From contig NCED01000008.1 of NCBI GenBank assembly GCA_002280485.1, positions 1 to 64,000 of the forward strand: DNA of 64,000 nt. The letters are read 5' to 3'. The notes under the pieces were generated by a model. The model saw nothing but the letters and a program-made list of their open reading frames with translations, had not been told where the DNA came from and did not search any database. Numbering within the stretch: the first letter of the stretch is position 1; each line of letters starts with the position of its first letter. This DNA is from Caulobacterales bacterium 32-69-10 (GTDB taxonomy: Bacteria; Pseudomonadota; Alphaproteobacteria; Caulobacterales; Caulobacteraceae). Of this stretch, positions 34,386 to 43,300 are shown piece by piece. A program made the translations under genes and the position numbers.

Positions 34386-36439
34386 GCGCTCAGGCGCCGG
34401 GGCGAGTCTGGCCGCGGGTGCGTCCGACCTGATGAGGCGGCTCTTCCCCCCACAGATTGAGGGCTACCTGGACCGTATCGTCGCCGATGAAGCCGTCGGC
34501 TGGGCGTTCGACCGTCGAAGACCCGATCGCCGGGTGCTGATCGTCGCGCGGTACAAGGGCCGCATCGTCGCCGAGTGCCTCGCCGACCTGCCGCGACGGG
34601 ACCTCGAAGGCGCGGGCAAGGGCGACGGACGCTGCGGCTTTCGCCTGAAGATTCCGTCCACCCTGCCGGAGGCGGCGCGCCAGGATCTCGCGATGGAGGC
34701 GGTGGCCGGCCTTCGCCGCCGCCTGCTGAGCCGGGCCAAGCGCTTCCGCGTGGAGGAACCCGCCGCTTCGGCGGCCCCCGACCCGTTTCGCGGCCCCCCC
34801 GCCGGATTCATCGAGCGCTATGTGGGCGGTGTCCTCAAGGGGTGGGCGGTCGATCCCAATAATCCCGAGACCCCTGCCCAGATCGACGTGTTCGACGGCG
34901 AGGTCTTCCTGGGCGCGGTCAGGGCCGAGATTCAGCGGCCCCGCCTGCAGGAATCCGGCGCGCCCTTCGGCGCGCGGGGGTTCGAGTTTCGCATGCCGGA
35001 CACCCGGGATGTCGGGCCCGACCACATCCGCGCCCGCATCTCCGGCACGCGGATCGACCTGAGGCGCAGTCGCGCCTTTCCTGGCGATCTCGCCGGCCGG
35101 GGCGGCCCAGCCGCGCCTTCCGCCGGAACAAATGTCCATCCCGCGGGCGCGGCGAAGTCGCCGGCACGCGGGAGATCTCGGACCGTCGCTGACCTCCGTC
35201 CGCGCCCAGGGCGAGCCGCATCCCGCCCTCGCCGTGCTCGGCCCCCCGCTTCCCGAGGGGGTCGACGCCGAGACCTTCGGGCCGGGGAACGAGAGCGGCC
35301 TGCGATCCTTCTTCCGGAGCGCCGCCATGGTGGCGTTCCTTTCCCCAGGGCAGGCGGCGGCGCCCCTGGCCGCTCAGGCCCTGCGCGGCGCGCCTGCGGG
35401 CGATGTCCTGTACTGGCGGGCCGCCGGGGGCGCCGGACTCGGCCCCGATCCTGATCTGGCGGTGGCCCTGGGCGCCCGCACCTCGGGACTTGCGATCCGG
35501 GGCGACGTGCTCGCGGCCCTGCCTCCCGATTTCGCCGCCTCCCTCGCGAGGGAGGGACTGGGCGCCCTGGAAGCCTGGGCGGCCGGAGCGGGGCTCAAAT
35601 GGACTGAACTCGACGAGCCTATCGCCACCCCTGCGGCGCGGGCGGGCGCACGATCGACACGCGGAGCGGGCGAGCGTCCTCGGCGGCTCAGCCTGTGCGC
35701 CTGGAGCGGGTGGGATGAGGGCCCTCCCCTCGCCCTGCGCGCCCTCCTGGCGGGCGCCGACGGGTTCGACGTGGAGATTCTCGCCCCCGCCGATCGGGCG
35801 AAGGGTTTGCAGGACCAGATCGCCGCCTGGGCGTCTCCCGGCGCCCGCAGCCTCGCCGTACGGCCCGTCGATGTTCCGGGCGCCGGCGGCTCCGCCCCGC
35901 TGTGGCGGATCATGACCCTGGCGGCGACAGGGCAGGTGGCTATCCTCTGCCACGGCGAGGCGGAAGTTCCCCCCGAGGCCTTGGCCAACCTCGCCGCCTG
36001 GGCGCATCGGCAGGACATCGGCGCTGCCACCCTGCCGTTACGCGCCGACACGGAGGGCGGATTGGCCGGCCTCACGCTCGAATTGGCCGGAGGGTTCTGC
36101 ACCGCCGCCGAGGCCGGCGTGAACGGGGCGGATCTGACTGGGCGTCCGATCCTGGCCGCGCCTGCCGCCTTCATGGCCATCTCGCGCGCGGCGCTGGCGG
36201 TCGCCGACGGGTTCGATGCCGACGGCGCGGGCGAGTTGGCGGACCTTGACCTCGGCCTTCGGCTCCGCGGGCTGGGACGGCGATCGGTTCTCCTCACCGG
36301 CTTCCAGGCGGAGGCGCCCGCCGAGCTGATTCGGCGGTGGCGGCGCCGCGTCGTCTCCCCAAGCTTGATCTCCGCGCTTTCGGCCGGCGCTCGCGCCGAT
36401 GTCGCCGCCTTCGCAAGCCTGACGGCGGCGCCGCGTTGA
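34375..36439 (+). pseudogene. Two-GW-module protein with transferase-like C-terminus, frameshifted
   Basis: The 5' frame encodes two well-formed GW modules: AVGWAFDRRRPDRRVLIVAR (Trp43) and LKGWAVDPNNPETPAQIDVF (Trp157), each followed by an acidic/Arg block and GF. Reading then leaves frame near 35060-35065, after SGTRIDL. With one base removed it continues as GAVAPFLAISPAGAAQPR and stays open to 36439, ending in a GT2-like half (LCAWSGWDEGPPLALRALLA, LDLGLRLRGLGRRSVLLTGF). Corrected length is 687 residues. A separate start at ATG 35132 is unlikely because it lacks a good ribosome-binding site and would overlap the first frame by 320 bases. Confidence 0.65.
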
Positions 36440-37485
36440 AAGCCCCGGCCCGTCGGGTCCTGGCCGCGATCGATCTGGTGCAGGATTTCGACGTCCTCGC
36501 GCCCATCCTCACCCGGTTGTCCGAAACTCCAGAGCTGGATCTCAGGATCGTGGTCAGCGATTGGCTGGCGCGCCGGGCGCCGCGGATCGCCCTCGACCTG
36601 CGCCTTCGCCGGCTGGCCTTCGATTATGTGAAGCGCAGCGACCTGCTAGGCGGGTCGGGGCCCGGCCTCGACGGGACAGATATGCTGCTGACGGCCTCGG
36701 AGTCCTCCGCAGGGCCGCATCGCTGGGTCCGCGCCCTGGTCGAGCGCGCCAATCGGGCGGGCCTGGGGACCTTCACGGTCCAGCACGGCCTGGACAACCT
36801 GCAGACCCTGGCGGTCGCCGACGGGGCCGGCCCCCCCCCGATCGCATCGGATGTCCTGTTCTGCTGGCCGCCGGAGGAGAGGCTGCCTGACGATCTGCCC
36901 CCTCGCCTGCGCGCCAGGCTCGCTTGCGTGGGCCGGGCCCGTTTGGAGCCGCCGGCCCGCCTCCCCACGTTTGACCTGGCCGTCTTCGAGAACCTGCACG
37001 CCAAGGCCTATGCCGAGGCCGACCGGGACCTCGTGCTGGAGCGGCTGCTTGGACTGGCGCAGGCGCGGCCGTCCCTGGCGATCTATGTTCGGGCCCATCC
37101 GGCTGGCGGTTGGCTCGACCATGCGCGCGGGCGCCTGTCGAAACGGCGGAACCTGACCTTCGTCCCCTCCCGCGCCGCGCGACGGGCGTTGGAGGACGGA
37201 TCGGCGGTAGCGGCGCTGGCGCGGCGGGTGATAACCACCCCCTCGACCATCGCCCTGGACGCCGTCCAGGCCGGACGCCCCGTCGCCCTGGCTCTCGACG
37301 GAGGCGCCTTGTTCTCCCCGCTTCCCGTCCTGGGCTCCCTCGATGACTGGATCGCCTTCGCCGATGCGCCCGCCGGGCTCCCGGACGGGCAGGCCGGATT
37401 CTTCGCCCGGCACGTGCGCGCCGGAGACGCCGCCGGCCGTATTGTTGAGCAGCTGGTCGCCTGGCCCGGGAAATCCGATGCGTAG
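36436..37485 (+). CDS. Glycosyltransferase-like protein, paralogue of the 8.0-10.0 kb C-terminal domain
   Basis: 349 residues from a TTG that overlaps the upstream TGA (TTGA), a coupled start. No ATG or GTG fits better; a frame back to 36337 runs inside the preceding gene. The sequence aligns over its whole length with residues 300-640 of the protein at 8032-10026: AAIDLVQDFDVLAPILTRLS, TASESSAGPHRWVRALVERA, TFTVQHGLDNLQ, FDLAVFENLHAKAY and VITTPSTIALDAVQAGRPVA. The last motif suggests a GT-B donor site. It precedes the kpsMTED export genes by 67 bases on the same strand. Donor and acceptor unknown. Confidence 0.65.
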   Translation: MKAPARRVLAAIDLVQDFDVLAPILTRLSETPELDLRIVVSDWLARRAPRIALDLRLRRLAFDYVKRSDLLGGSGPGLDGTDMLLTASESSAGPHRWVRALVERANRAGLGTFTVQHGLDNLQTLAVADGAGPPPIASDVLFCWPPEERLPDDLPPRLRARLACVGRARLEPPARLPTFDLAVFENLHAKAYAEADRDLVLERLLGLAQARPSLAIYVRAHPAGGWLDHARGRLSKRRNLTFVPSRAARRALEDGSAVAALARRVITTPSTIALDAVQAGRPVALALDGGALFSPLPVLGSLDDWIAFADAPAGLPDGQAGFFARHVRAGDAAGRIVEQLVAWPGKSDA

Positions 37486-37552
37486 CCGGCGGTTTGAAGC
37501 TAAAAGCTCAGCAGGTGAGCCCCAGGTACGGGGCGGGGGCGTCTGATCCAGC

Positions 37553-38329
37553 ATGAGCGTATTGCTGCGAGCGACAGCGATTCAGGGGCGCGTCATCGGC
37601 GCCCTGATGCTGCGCGATCTCGTGGCGCAAGGCGCCAGCGGCACCATCCCTTTCTTCAAGGTGCTGCGCCGCCCGATTTTCATGGTGGCGGCATTCTACG
37701 TCCTGGGCCGCGTCGCGAGCGGTTTGGCGCCGCATGGCATCCCGCTTCTGGTCTTCATCGTCACCGGCTATCTGACCTGGCTCGCGTTTTTACGCTCGTT
37801 CGTCGGCGTCAGCGGCGCTGGCGGCAGCGCCAGGGTCCTGATGATCCCTCACGTCACGCCGCTAGACCTGATGCTGAGCGTCGTTGCGCTTGAGTTCTTC
37901 GTCTATACTGCAATCTTTGTCGCCTTGACCGGCGCAGGGCTGCTGTTCGAACAGGCTCCGCTGCCAGCCGATCCCCTCGGCGTCATCCTCGCGTTCTGGT
38001 CGGCCATCGGGCTTGGAACTGCAATGGGCATGATCGCCGCCTCGGTCGGCCGCATCACGCCGATCCTTACCGATCTCTTCATGGGCGTTCGCATCCTTGG
38101 GCACGCCCTGTCCGGCGTGTTCGCGCTTGCGACCGACACGCCGCTGTTCGTGCTTGAGATCCTGAAATGGAACCCGCTGTTCCACTCCATAGAGTGGCTG
38201 CGGGAGTCGTGGTGGTCGGGTTACAAGTCGCCGATTGCCGATCCCATGTACATCCTGACCTGCCTGTTCTTCCTTGTGGCGATAGGATTGGCCACCGAGC
38301 GGGTTACGCGGCCTTGGATGGCCGAATGA
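37553..38329 (+). CDS. kpsM: Capsule polysaccharide ABC transporter permease
   Basis: 258 residues with about six hydrophobic segments, for example HGIPLLVFIVTGYLTWLAFL, FVYTAIFVALTGAGLLF and MYILTCLFFLVAIGLA, as in KpsM/CtrC/BexB permeases of the ABC-2 family. The C-terminal NPLFHSIEWLRESWWSGYKS is the conserved cytoplasmic-to-periplasmic segment of this group. It forms the inner-membrane channel that exports finished capsule chains. It is the first gene of kpsM-T-E-D; its stop overlaps the kpsT start (ATGA). Wzm of O-antigen export is less likely given the following KpsE and KpsD. Confidence 0.92.
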   Translation: MSVLLRATAIQGRVIGALMLRDLVAQGASGTIPFFKVLRRPIFMVAAFYVLGRVASGLAPHGIPLLVFIVTGYLTWLAFLRSFVGVSGAGGSARVLMIPHVTPLDLMLSVVALEFFVYTAIFVALTGAGLLFEQAPLPADPLGVILAFWSAIGLGTAMGMIAASVGRITPILTDLFMGVRILGHALSGVFALATDTPLFVLEILKWNPLFHSIEWLRESWWSGYKSPIADPMYILTCLFFLVAIGLATERVTRPWMAE

Positions 38330-39006
38330 CGGTACAGGTCGTCGATGTATCCAAATCTTATCTCGCGTTCGGGCGCCGCCACTATGTCTTCCGCGACCTC
38401 AATCTGACTTTCCCCAAAGGAAGGAATATTGGGGTCATCGGGCCGAACGGCTCGGGCAAGTCCACGCTTTTGCGTTTGATCGCCGGCGCCGAGGAGCCGG
38501 ATAAGGGCTATATCGCCCGGGACATCCGCCTGTCATGGCCCCTCGGCTTCGCCGGCGCCTTCAATATGGGCCTAAGCGGCGTTGCCAACGCCCGGTTCTT
38601 CGCCCGACTGTACGGCAAGAATCCCAACGAGGTGGTGGAGTTCACCGCCGAGTTCTCTGAGCTAGCGGATTTTCTCCAGTGGCCGGTCAGAGCCTATTCG
38701 ACCGGCATGAGGGCGAAATTCGCCTTCGCCCTATCGATGGCGATCGACTTTGAATGTTTACTGATCGATGAGATTTTAGGCGTGGGGGACGCTGCGTTCC
38801 GGGCCAAGTGTGCGGCCGCGCTCGCCGAGCGGCAGTCCCGGTGCAACATCATTCTCGTCAGCCACAATCTTAAGGATGTTTTGAGGATGTGCGACCGCGT
38901 TGTGATCCTCGGCGGACCTCAGCCCATCATTTCAGACGATGTACGCAATACGGTAAAGCGCTATGCGCTGATGCTGGGAAATGTTCAGGAAGCGCTGGAG
39001 CTCTAG
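38326..39006 (+). CDS. kpsT: Capsule polysaccharide ABC transporter ATPase
   Basis: 226 residues from the ATG overlapping the kpsM stop. It has Walker A GPNGSGKST (39-47), the signature YSTGMR (124-129), Walker B LLIDE (145-149) and the switch His in LVSHN (180). It is short, with no C-terminal carbohydrate-binding domain, as expected of KpsT/CtrD/BexA and unlike long Wzt proteins. It energises capsule export with KpsM. The longer frame beginning at 38167 lies inside kpsM and is rejected. Confidence 0.93.
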   Translation: MTVQVVDVSKSYLAFGRRHYVFRDLNLTFPKGRNIGVIGPNGSGKSTLLRLIAGAEEPDKGYIARDIRLSWPLGFAGAFNMGLSGVANARFFARLYGKNPNEVVEFTAEFSELADFLQWPVRAYSTGMRAKFAFALSMAIDFECLLIDEILGVGDAAFRAKCAAALAERQSRCNIILVSHNLKDVLRMCDRVVILGGPQPIISDDVRNTVKRYALMLGNVQEALEL

Positions 39007-39007
39007 G

Positions 39008-40156
39008 ATGAACCTCCAAGCCACAGAGGTCAGCGGCCGTCCGGTTAGCGAAGTCGGCCAGCGATCCGTATCGGGGCGCGGCGCCCCGGTGCGCCGCCCG
39101 TTCCTTCTCTTCATCTCGATCACAGCCCTGCTCGCCGCGATCTACTATGGCCTGCTCGCTGCGCCGATGTACGTGACCGAGACGCGCTTCAGCATCCGCA
39201 GCCAGCAACCGGTCGCGCCGACCAGCATCATGGCCGCCCTCAACGGCGGCGCTGGCCGCGACTCGCTAGCGGACATCACGGCGGTACAGGACTACATCCA
39301 GTCGCGAACCATGCTCGCCGAGCTCGAAAGCGCGTACCATCTGCGCGATTCCTATTCAAAGTTCAGGCTCGACTTCCTTCACCGCCTGCGCCCCGGCGCG
39401 AGCGAGGAATCCTTCCTCAAGTTCTACCGCAAGATGGTCCGCGTCCGGCTCGACCGGGAGGCCGGCATAATCGAGGTCGACGTGCGGACGTTCGACAAAG
39501 CGTCGGGGCCTCTCATCGCTAGCTCGATCCTGCTGCGGACCGAAGCTTTCGTGGACGGCATGACCCAGAGGCTGAGGTCGGAGACCCTTCGCTCGGCCCA
39601 GGGGCAGCTCGATCAGGCCAACCGGGATGTCGAGGTCGCCCGAGCGGCGGTCGCCAGCTTCCGCAACGCCGCCTCAAGCGTCAATCCGAGCGCCGGCGCC
39701 GCACAGATCCAAGGCGGCCAGGCCGCCCTCGAGAGCCAGGCCGCCACCATCCAGGCCGAGCTCGCTTCCGCCCTCACTTTCAACCGCCCGGATTCTCCAG
39801 TGGTGCGGCAACTCCGCGCCCGCCTGGCCTCGGTCCAGGGCCTGGCCGCCCGCCTGCGCGCCGAGCAGGGCGCCGGCGGCGGCGGTCGCCAGGTGACTGC
39901 CTACGAGACCCTCTTGGTCCAGCGCGACAACGCAGAGCGGAAGCTCACGGCCGCATCGGCCAATTTCGACACGGCCCGCGCCACGGCGCAGCAGCGCGAG
40001 AAATACGTCGTGCGGGTGGTGAACCCGAGCCCGCCCGATAAGCCGACGCAGCCGCGTCGTTTCCTGGACTTCTTGACGGTCTTGCTGTTCGCCCTGACCG
40101 GCTACGCCATTGTTTCTCTCGCCATCGCGGGCATCCGCGACCACCGTGGGGTCTGA
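39008..40156 (+). CDS. kpsE: Capsule export inner-membrane protein (PCP-3, KpsE/CtrB/BexC family)
   Basis: 382 residues from ATG 39008, with GGAG about 8 bases upstream at the end of kpsT. An N-terminal membrane segment (PFLLFISITALLAAIYYGLL), the family motif YVTETRFSIRSQQPV, a long periplasmic coiled-coil region (about 170-320) and a C-terminal membrane segment (VLLFALTGYAIVSLAIAGI) after the typical VVNPSPPDKPTQPRR. It bridges the KpsMT transporter to the outer-membrane KpsD channel. The start one codon after kpsT indicates one operon. Confidence 0.92.
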   Translation: MNLQATEVSGRPVSEVGQRSVSGRGAPVRRPFLLFISITALLAAIYYGLLAAPMYVTETRFSIRSQQPVAPTSIMAALNGGAGRDSLADITAVQDYIQSRTMLAELESAYHLRDSYSKFRLDFLHRLRPGASEESFLKFYRKMVRVRLDREAGIIEVDVRTFDKASGPLIASSILLRTEAFVDGMTQRLRSETLRSAQGQLDQANRDVEVARAAVASFRNAASSVNPSAGAAQIQGGQAALESQAATIQAELASALTFNRPDSPVVRQLRARLASVQGLAARLRAEQGAGGGGRQVTAYETLLVQRDNAERKLTAASANFDTARATAQQREKYVVRVVNPSPPDKPTQPRRFLDFLTVLLFALTGYAIVSLAIAGIRDHRGV

Positions 40157-40160
40157 ATTC

Positions 40161-41861
40161 ATGTTGAGGTTTGGACTTGCGGCCCTGGCCGTCCTGACGA
40201 TGCTCGCCGAAGAGAGTCGAGCTCAGGCCCCCGCCAGCAGCCTGCCGCCGACCGTATCGGCCCTTCAGGTTCAGGCCCCCGCCCAAACGCAGGGGCGAGC
40301 GGCCCCGCTGCCCCCCACGGGCCCGGTCATGGTCACCATGGCCGACGGGACTCAGGTCCCTGTCTTTGGCTCGGACCTGTTCTCCGGGGCCTTCGCCTCG
40401 GCGCGGCCGGGCGCGCGCAGCGACTACCCGATCCAGCCGGGCGACCAGATCGCGGTGCGCCTATTCGGCGCAGTCAATTCTGATGCGGTCCAGACCGTCG
40501 ATAGCAACGGCCAGCTGTTCATCCAGGGCATCGGCGCCATCAACGTCTCCGGTCTACCCGCCGGCCAACTGCAGTCGCGGGTCTCGACGGCCCTCCGATC
40601 CGTCTACACCGATGCGGTCGGCGTCTACGTCAATGTCGTCAACGGCGGCACCTTGGGCGTGTTCGTCACCGGCGACGTACAGCGAGCCGGCCGCTATGTC
40701 GGCTCTCCGGGCGACAGCGTGCTGTTCTTCCTCGACCAGGCCGGCGGGGTCGATCCTCTGCGCGGCAGCTTGCGCGACATCACCATCCGCCGCGGCGCCC
40801 AGGTGGTCGGCCGCTACGATCTCTATGACTTCATCCTGAAGGGGTCGATCACCCCGTTCCAGTTCCAGGACGGCGACGTGGTCTTCGTGGCCCCGCGCGG
40901 CGCCCTGGTCGCCGCCGTCGGCGACGTGCGCAATTCCTACGCCTTCGAGACGCCGGTGGGGTCGTCGACGATCACGGGGCGTGAGCTCACCACCCTGGCC
41001 ATCCCGACCGCCAGCGCGACCAGCACCAGCGTCACCCGGGTCCAGAACGGCCTGCGCAACTCGGCCTATTACACCGTCTCCGATCTCGGCGCGGCCACCC
41101 TCATCGACGGCGCGACCGTGGTGTTCCGGTCCGAGATCTTCACCCAGACCATCAACGTCTTGGTCCGCGGCGACATCCAGGGTCAGACGGCCTTCGTCAT
41201 GCCCCGCGGCGCCACCCTGAGCCAGGTCCTGGCCCAGCTTCCCCTCGACGGCAGCGATATCGTCCGCGAGTACATCCACATCGAGCGGCCGTCGGTAGCG
41301 GCCGCGCAGAAGGTCGCCCTCGACCAGGCTTTGGACAATCTCGAGCGCGCAGCCCTCACACAGCCCACCTATGGCGCCGAGACGGCTGCCGCCAAAACAG
41401 CGGAGATCGCCGCGATCCAGTCCTATGTGGCGGCGGCCCGCCAAGTCCAGCCCGACGGCAAGGTGGCGATCTATACTGACGGTGTTTTCAACGACCTTCA
41501 GCTGATGAGCGGCGACACTATCATCCTGCCACGCCGCTCGGACGTGGTGCTGGTCGCCGGCGAGGTGCTTTCGCCCGGCGCCTTCTCCTACACCTCGCGC
41601 CTGGCGGCGCGGGAGTTTGTCAACCGCGCCGGCGGCTTCGGGCAGAACGCGATCAAGAACAAGGTTGTGCTGCGCCGCGCTGACGGCACGGCCGTCGTCA
41701 CCAAGGCGGGCGAGCAGGTCCGCGCCGGCGACACCATCGTGGTCACGCCCAACTTCTCCGCCGGCCGCAAGATTCAGCTGTGGCGCGACCTGACCCAGAT
41801 CGCGTTCCAGATCGCCACCACCGCGGCCGTGGCCATCAACTTGAGCGACCGCAACAACTGA
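40161..41861 (+). CDS. kpsD: Polysaccharide export outer-membrane protein (OPX, KpsD type)
   Basis: 566 residues. A signal peptide (MLRFGLAALAVLTMLAEESR, cut after AQA) is followed by the poly-export domain start YPIQPGDQIAVRLFGAVNSD, then SLBB-like repeats (VFVTGDVQRAGRYVGSPGDS, VAAVGDVRNSYAFETPVGSS, VLVAGEVLSPGAFSYTSRLA). The length and repeat number fit KpsD better than Wza, and no lipobox cysteine is visible. Periplasmic/outer-membrane channel for capsule. It is the last gene of kpsMTED, four bases after kpsE. A hydrophobic C-terminal stretch (IAFQIATTAAVAINL) may be a membrane-spanning helix. Confidence 0.9.
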   Translation: MLRFGLAALAVLTMLAEESRAQAPASSLPPTVSALQVQAPAQTQGRAAPLPPTGPVMVTMADGTQVPVFGSDLFSGAFASARPGARSDYPIQPGDQIAVRLFGAVNSDAVQTVDSNGQLFIQGIGAINVSGLPAGQLQSRVSTALRSVYTDAVGVYVNVVNGGTLGVFVTGDVQRAGRYVGSPGDSVLFFLDQAGGVDPLRGSLRDITIRRGAQVVGRYDLYDFILKGSITPFQFQDGDVVFVAPRGALVAAVGDVRNSYAFETPVGSSTITGRELTTLAIPTASATSTSVTRVQNGLRNSAYYTVSDLGAATLIDGATVVFRSEIFTQTINVLVRGDIQGQTAFVMPRGATLSQVLAQLPLDGSDIVREYIHIERPSVAAAQKVALDQALDNLERAALTQPTYGAETAAAKTAEIAAIQSYVAAARQVQPDGKVAIYTDGVFNDLQLMSGDTIILPRRSDVVLVAGEVLSPGAFSYTSRLAAREFVNRAGGFGQNAIKNKVVLRRADGTAVVTKAGEQVRAGDTIVVTPNFSAGRKIQLWRDLTQIAFQIATTAAVAINLSDRNN

Positions 41862-41867
41862 TGCCAA

Positions 41868-41893
41868 GCCGCCCCCGGCTCAGGTCGGGCGGC
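41868..41893 (+). terminator. Possible hairpin after kpsD
   Basis: Seven-base arms GCCGCCC and GGGCGGC around a 12-base loop, 7 bases after the kpsD stop. No T-run follows, and the right arm belongs to a short GGCGGGC-type direct repeat, so this could be chance in GC-rich DNA. It would end the kps transcript before virB1. Confidence 0.3.
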
Positions 41894-42040
41894 GGGCGGC
41901 GGGCGGCGGGCTCGCATGGTTAACCTCATCGAAACCGACAGATAGCTAAGCCTTAACCACGTCCTCGCTGCCGCGCGGGCGGGGGGTCTGCGGCGTCGCC
42001 CGGGGGGCGGTGCGCGCTGACAGAGCAGTGGAATCGCCGC

Positions 42041-42673
42041 ATGGCGAGACTGACGCCTTTTGGACCTGCCCACCGGCCGCCGCTCGCTGCAGCGGCCTGC
42101 GTCCTTCTGGTCCTTTCCTTCTCCACCGCCGCCCACGCCCAGGTTCTGGAGATCGGCGACGGCGGCGCCGTGACCACCTACGACGGGCCGACCGTCTTCA
42201 CCGAGCAAGGCGCCGAGCCGATCACCCCCCCCGCCCCAGAGCCCGCGCCCGCTCGCCGCGGCGGCGATCCGGCGGGTCGGGCCGAGGTCCAGCGTGAGAT
42301 CGCCGCCGCAGCCGCTGCCTATTCCCTCTCCCCCGCCCTGGTCGAGGCCGTGGCCTGGCGCGAGTCGCGCCTGCGTCACGACGCGGTCTCCCCTGTCGGC
42401 GCGACGGGGGTCATGCAGTTGATGCCCGGCACGGCCCGCGACCTGGGCGTCGACCGCTTCGACCTGCGGCAAAATATCCAGGGCGGCGCGGCCTACCTCA
42501 GCAGGATGGTTAACCAATTTGGCGGAGACCTGACCCTGGGGCTCGCCGCCTACAACGCGGGCCCGCAAGCGGTGCGGCGCTGGGGCGGCGTGCCGCCCTA
42601 CGCAGAGACCCGGAACTATGTCGCCGCCATCCTCGACCGCCTCGCCGCCCGCGCCATCCAGACCACGCCCTAA
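42041..42673 (+). CDS. virB1: Type IV secretion lytic transglycosylase VirB1
   Basis: 210 residues. A signal peptide (AAAACVLLVLSFSTAAHAQ) precedes a proline-rich linker and a C-terminal SLT domain. The catalytic Glu108 lies in VEAVAWRESRLRHDAVS, followed by GATGVMQLMPGTARDLGV and LGLAAYNAGPQAVRRWGGVP. It cuts peptidoglycan in the periplasm to let the secretion channel assemble. First gene of the virB set. About 180 non-coding bases upstream separate it from kpsD and must hold the operon promoter. Confidence 0.9.
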   Translation: MARLTPFGPAHRPPLAAAACVLLVLSFSTAAHAQVLEIGDGGAVTTYDGPTVFTEQGAEPITPPAPEPAPARRGGDPAGRAEVQREIAAAAAAYSLSPALVEAVAWRESRLRHDAVSPVGATGVMQLMPGTARDLGVDRFDLRQNIQGGAAYLSRMVNQFGGDLTLGLAAYNAGPQAVRRWGGVPPYAETRNYVAAILDRLAARAIQTTP

Positions 42674-42686
42674 GGAGACGCCGTCC

Positions 42687-43007
42687 ATGACCTTTCAAAC
42701 CCGCGGCGCCGCCTTCATCGCCGCTGCCGGCGGCCTGCTCGCCGCCGACGCCGCCCGCGCCCAGAGCGTCCAGCTCGACCCCGCCGGCTCCAACGTCCTG
42801 ATGGCCGGCGTCGGCTGGCTGCAGGGCACCATGATGGGCAACATCGCCACCGCCGTCGCAGTGATGGCCATCGCCGCCTGCGGCTTCATGATGCTGACCG
42901 GCCGCCTCAACTGGCGCTACGGCGCCACCGTCATCCTCGGCTGCTTCGTCCTCTTCGGCGCCGCCACCATCGTCGGCGGCATCCGCTCCGTCGCGACCGG
43001 TCTGTAG
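42687..43007 (+). CDS. virB2: Type IV secretion major pilin VirB2
   Basis: 106 residues, start ATG 42687 with AAGGAGA 8 bases upstream. A cleavable signal sequence (AAGGLLAADAARAQ) and two hydrophobic helices (TAVAVMAIAACGFMMLTGRL and ATVILGCFVLFGAATIVGGI) match the VirB2/TrbC pilin fold. It would form the pilus after processing. It is tightly spaced between virB1 and virB3. Confidence 0.9.
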   Translation: MTFQTRGAAFIAAAGGLLAADAARAQSVQLDPAGSNVLMAGVGWLQGTMMGNIATAVAVMAIAACGFMMLTGRLNWRYGATVILGCFVLFGAATIVGGIRSVATGL

Positions 43008-43012
43008 CCGCG

Positions 43013-43300
43013 ATGGCGGAGCAGCTCGACAGGGACCCGGTGTTCGGCGCGCTGACCCGCCCGCAGATGTTCGCGGGCGTGACCTACAGCTTCTTCGTGC
43101 TCAACGCCGTGGTCACCGCCGAGCTGTTCCTGATCACCCGCTCGTTCTGGGCCCTGGCCGCCGCCGTGGTCATCCACCTGGTCGGCTACGTCGCCTGTCT
43201 CAAGGAGCCGCGGGTGTTCGACCTGTGGCTCACCAAGGTCAGCCGCTGCCCGCGGGTGCGCAACTTCAACCTGTGGGGCTGCAACAGCTACCGGCCATGA
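43013..43300 (+). CDS. virB3: Type IV secretion protein VirB3
   Basis: 95 residues with the family start DPVFGALTRPQMFAGVTYSF and membrane segments FFVLNAVVTAELFLI and FWALAAAVVIHLVGYVACL. It is a small inner-membrane protein that works with VirB4 in pilus assembly. Its stop overlaps the virB4 ATG (ATGA). Confidence 0.9.
   Translation: MAEQLDRDPVFGALTRPQMFAGVTYSFFVLNAVVTAELFLITRSFWALAAAVVIHLVGYVACLKEPRVFDLWLTKVSRCPRVRNFNLWGCNSYRP

Noticed and set aside
35132..36439. ATG 35132 as an independent gene start
   Set aside because: Weak ribosome-binding site, a 320-base overlap with the first frame, and a protein-like reading already begins at 35063; a frameshift explains it better.
41887..41920. 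Tandem GGCGGGC-like repeats after kpsD
   Set aside because: Only about three copies in a GC-rich spacer; too short to call a functional repeat.
41930..41970. Possible CtrA boxes (TTAAC motifs) upstream of virB1
   Set aside because: Two TTAAC words are present but not in the TTAA-N7-TTAA spacing, so no support beyond chance.
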